From Nereocystis luetkeana (taxonomy: Eukaryota > Sar > Phaeophyceae > Laminariales > Laminariaceae), in contig JARUPZ010000003.1 of assembly GCA_031213475.1 (NCBI GenBank), forward strand, positions 9,691,266-9,755,265: a DNA stretch of 64,000 nucleotides, given 5' to 3'. The notes under the pieces are model-generated. The model searched no databases, was not told the DNA's origin, and worked only from the letters and a program-made list of their open reading frames with translations. Below, one piece after another: positions 56,720-64,000 of the stretch (its first letter is position 1; each line of letters opens with the position of its first letter). A program made the translations under genes and the position numbers.

Positions 56720-56807
56720 TGGACCATCCATTTGTTGTCGCGTTCCATTCTTCCTCGCAAGAGAGAGAGTGTAGCGGGCGAAACCGCCCGCCACGCGAAG
56801 CGCCTTA
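56720..56807 (-). repeat. GC-palindrome repeat, copy 3
   Basis: TTGGACCATCC to GCGGGCGAAACCGCCCGCC and GCGAAGCGCC, the inverse of copy 1 including its flank. Confidence 0.65.
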
Positions 56808-57531
56808 ACCCAGCTGCAGCAGTTACTACTGTAGTAATTAGCTAACAGTAATGCTACGGAACCCCTTCACTGATTGTTGTGGATCCTTTTTGGATCTTTT
56901 TGAAGGCCTGTCTGTGTGTGGTTGGTCGGGACACATTTTCGGCGCTAGCGCCCGCCCTGGCCCTTGAAAAAAAACCCTGCCTGTGCCATCCGCTCCCGCC
57001 GTTCATTACGGTCAGTATGACACCAAAATGTGTGGCATTCGAGTATGTGTATACCAGGTAGCTATTATTGCATGCAGCATTCATGGCTGACGCAATTTGG
57101 GGCGTTTAACGAGCCGTTCGTACCCGAGGTATCTATGATACCCTGGTATGTGTGTACTATTAATACCAGGTACCAGGTATAGTACTTTAGTTTACAGCAC
57201 TTCTTGAAGAGGATTTTTCGGCACGCTGTCTAGCGGGCTCCTTGGTACAGCTCCCCACGTTTCTCTCCTGCCGTACGTGTCTTCTATCGTCTATCTTCCG
57301 TCTTCTACCTGGTACCTGCTGCCTCGGGCACGCGGTGTCGTCACATTATTACCGGAAAACAGAAAAGATCCTCGTACATTCTCGTACCCACCCCCAGTTC
57401 CCACTAGAACAATAGTTTTCCATCTATACGAAACCCAATTTCAAGCATGTTCTATCGACAGACAGCAACAGAGTCGACTGCTGCTGCTGTGCTGCTCTGT
57501 GTTGCCTTGGAGTACGAGTGGGTAAACAAAA

Positions 57532-62928
<5,397 letters not shown>

Positions 62929-63179
62929 GTGAGCCTTGCCAGCAGTTGATCGCATGTATATCGCAACTACTTACCATGTATGTGGCAATCGGTTTCTCGG
63001 AGTTTGTGTTTGGGGTTGTTGTTTTTAGTTTTTATAGTTTTTTGTTGGTTTTGTTCGGGCCTGGGTTTTTTAAGGAGCTTCTCCACGTGTAATCGTTGGG
63101 CGGTGCGTTTTTTTTTTTCAGGGGGGGGGGGGGGGAGGGCAGGGGGTGGAGGGGAGGGGAGAGGGGTGGGAGGTGATAT

Positions 63180-63460
63180 ACCATTTTGGTGGACTCCCAT
63201 GGAATATCCCATGGAATGTTTCCCATGGAGTATCCCATAGGATGAATGTTCCAGGTTTTTCAATGGATATCCCATGAGACTCCCATGGAATACCGCAATG
63301 GCATGAAGAATTTCCCATGGAGTATCCCAGGGTTTCTCATGTAGTATCCCATGGGGTGAAAAGATTTCCATAAAATACCCCCATGGCATAAAGACGTTCC
63401 CCATGGGATGTAGACTTTTCCGTGGAGTATCCCATGGGATACCGATTTTCCCATGGTACA
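63180..63460. repeat. Degenerate CCCATGG-rich tandem repeat
   Basis: About a dozen units around ATCCCATGGAGT in the presumed TELO2-like intron; palindromic CCATGG in most units. Confidence 0.85.
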
Positions 63461-63654
63461 AACAGCCCCTTTGAGATACACCGAGTTATACACGATATTG
63501 TTGTAGGGGGGGTGCGCGTGCATAAGAGGAATCTTGCTGGGAGGGTTGGTGACCGGTTGCCGTTTCTGGCTAGTAAATGCGAAGGCGGCGTGGGTGGACG
63601 GGTGGATGGGTGGGTTGTCAACCCCGCCCCGCCCCGCCCCGTCCCAGTTTGATG

Positions 63655-63800
63655 GTGAAGACGATTGTGATCACGGTGATGCTGGTGGTGGTGGTGGAGG
63701 AGGATGACGAAGATTCTGATTGCGATGAGGACAACGATGTTGAGGGTCACGGCGATGGTGGTGGCGATACTCTCGCTGTTGATGATTGTTGTTCATCATC
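63655..63800. repeat. (GAT/GGT)n imperfect microsatellite
   Basis: GATGATG/GGTGGTG repetition, open in one frame as an acidic peptide, with no splice or family support. Confidence 0.7.
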
Positions 63801-63842
63801 TTGATCGTACATACCATGATGATGCTGTTGTCGATGCCGATT

Positions 63843-63925
63843 CCCCCCCCCTCCCCTCCCCGAGGGTCTGTGTCAATATGTACGACTACGGCCATGCATA
63901 GCATCAGTACAACCCTCCTCCTTCC
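63843..63925 (+). mobile_element. Poly(C)-ended repeat, fragment
   Basis: GAGGGTCTGTGTCAATATGT, ACGACTACGGCCATGCATAG and a C-rich end. Homologous to the 3' terminus of the family. Confidence 0.55.
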
Positions 63926-64000
63926 CCCCTCTTACTTCCCCCAACCGGGCAGTGTTGCGCTCTCGGGAGCAACCAGACACGGCTGACAAGCACGAGGTCG

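Overview
This window is nuclear DNA from an intron-rich eukaryote, most likely a brown alga (Phaeophyceae, Ectocarpus-like). The reasons are small phase-0 exons in large introns, three unrelated housekeeping genes, a LINE whose protein I associate with brown-algal genomes, and very abundant poly-G/C tracts, microsatellites and TIR elements. The taxon is an inference. A run of exactly 100 N (48357-48456) marks a scaffold join.

Layout. 1-4.2 kb: a LINE-type reverse transcriptase gene, broken by a tRNA-derived SINE, a DNA transposon carrying a second transposon, and a 105-bp MITE. About 5.5-15.2 kb, minus strand: five exons of a BAR-domain (membrane-curvature) protein, separated by introns of up to 4 kb full of repeats. 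15.2-33.9 kb: repeat-rich DNA with no gene I can defend, holding tandem arrays, MITEs, SINEs, a hAT-like foldback element and poly(C)-ended repeats. 34.0-47.9 kb, plus strand: thirteen exons of RPB1, the largest RNA polymerase II subunit, from the start codon through the catalytic NADFDGD loop to the start of the pore region. The rest of RPB1, including the CTD, is absent after the N gap. 48.5-57.5 kb: repeats again. 57.5-62.9 kb, plus strand: four exons of a TELO2/Tel2 homologue (the TTT co-chaperone of PIK-related kinases), continuing past the right edge. The three genes act in separate pathways and nothing suggests co-regulation.

The most interesting signal is in the repeats. Copies of several unrelated repeat families differ from each other by very short insertions of the form TA-N(2-6)-TA (TA-TTAA-TA, TA-CCAGG-TA, TA-CTG-TA, TA-CTTG-TA, TA-TTAG-TA). 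These look like excision footprints of TA-targeting (Tc1/mariner-like) transposons. The same strings, especially TACCWGGTA and TATTAATA, are scattered through the intergenic DNA far above chance. A second unusual signal is a LINE and a short partner repeat that share a GAGTAC terminus followed by poly(C), as if retroposition here used a poly(C) tail.
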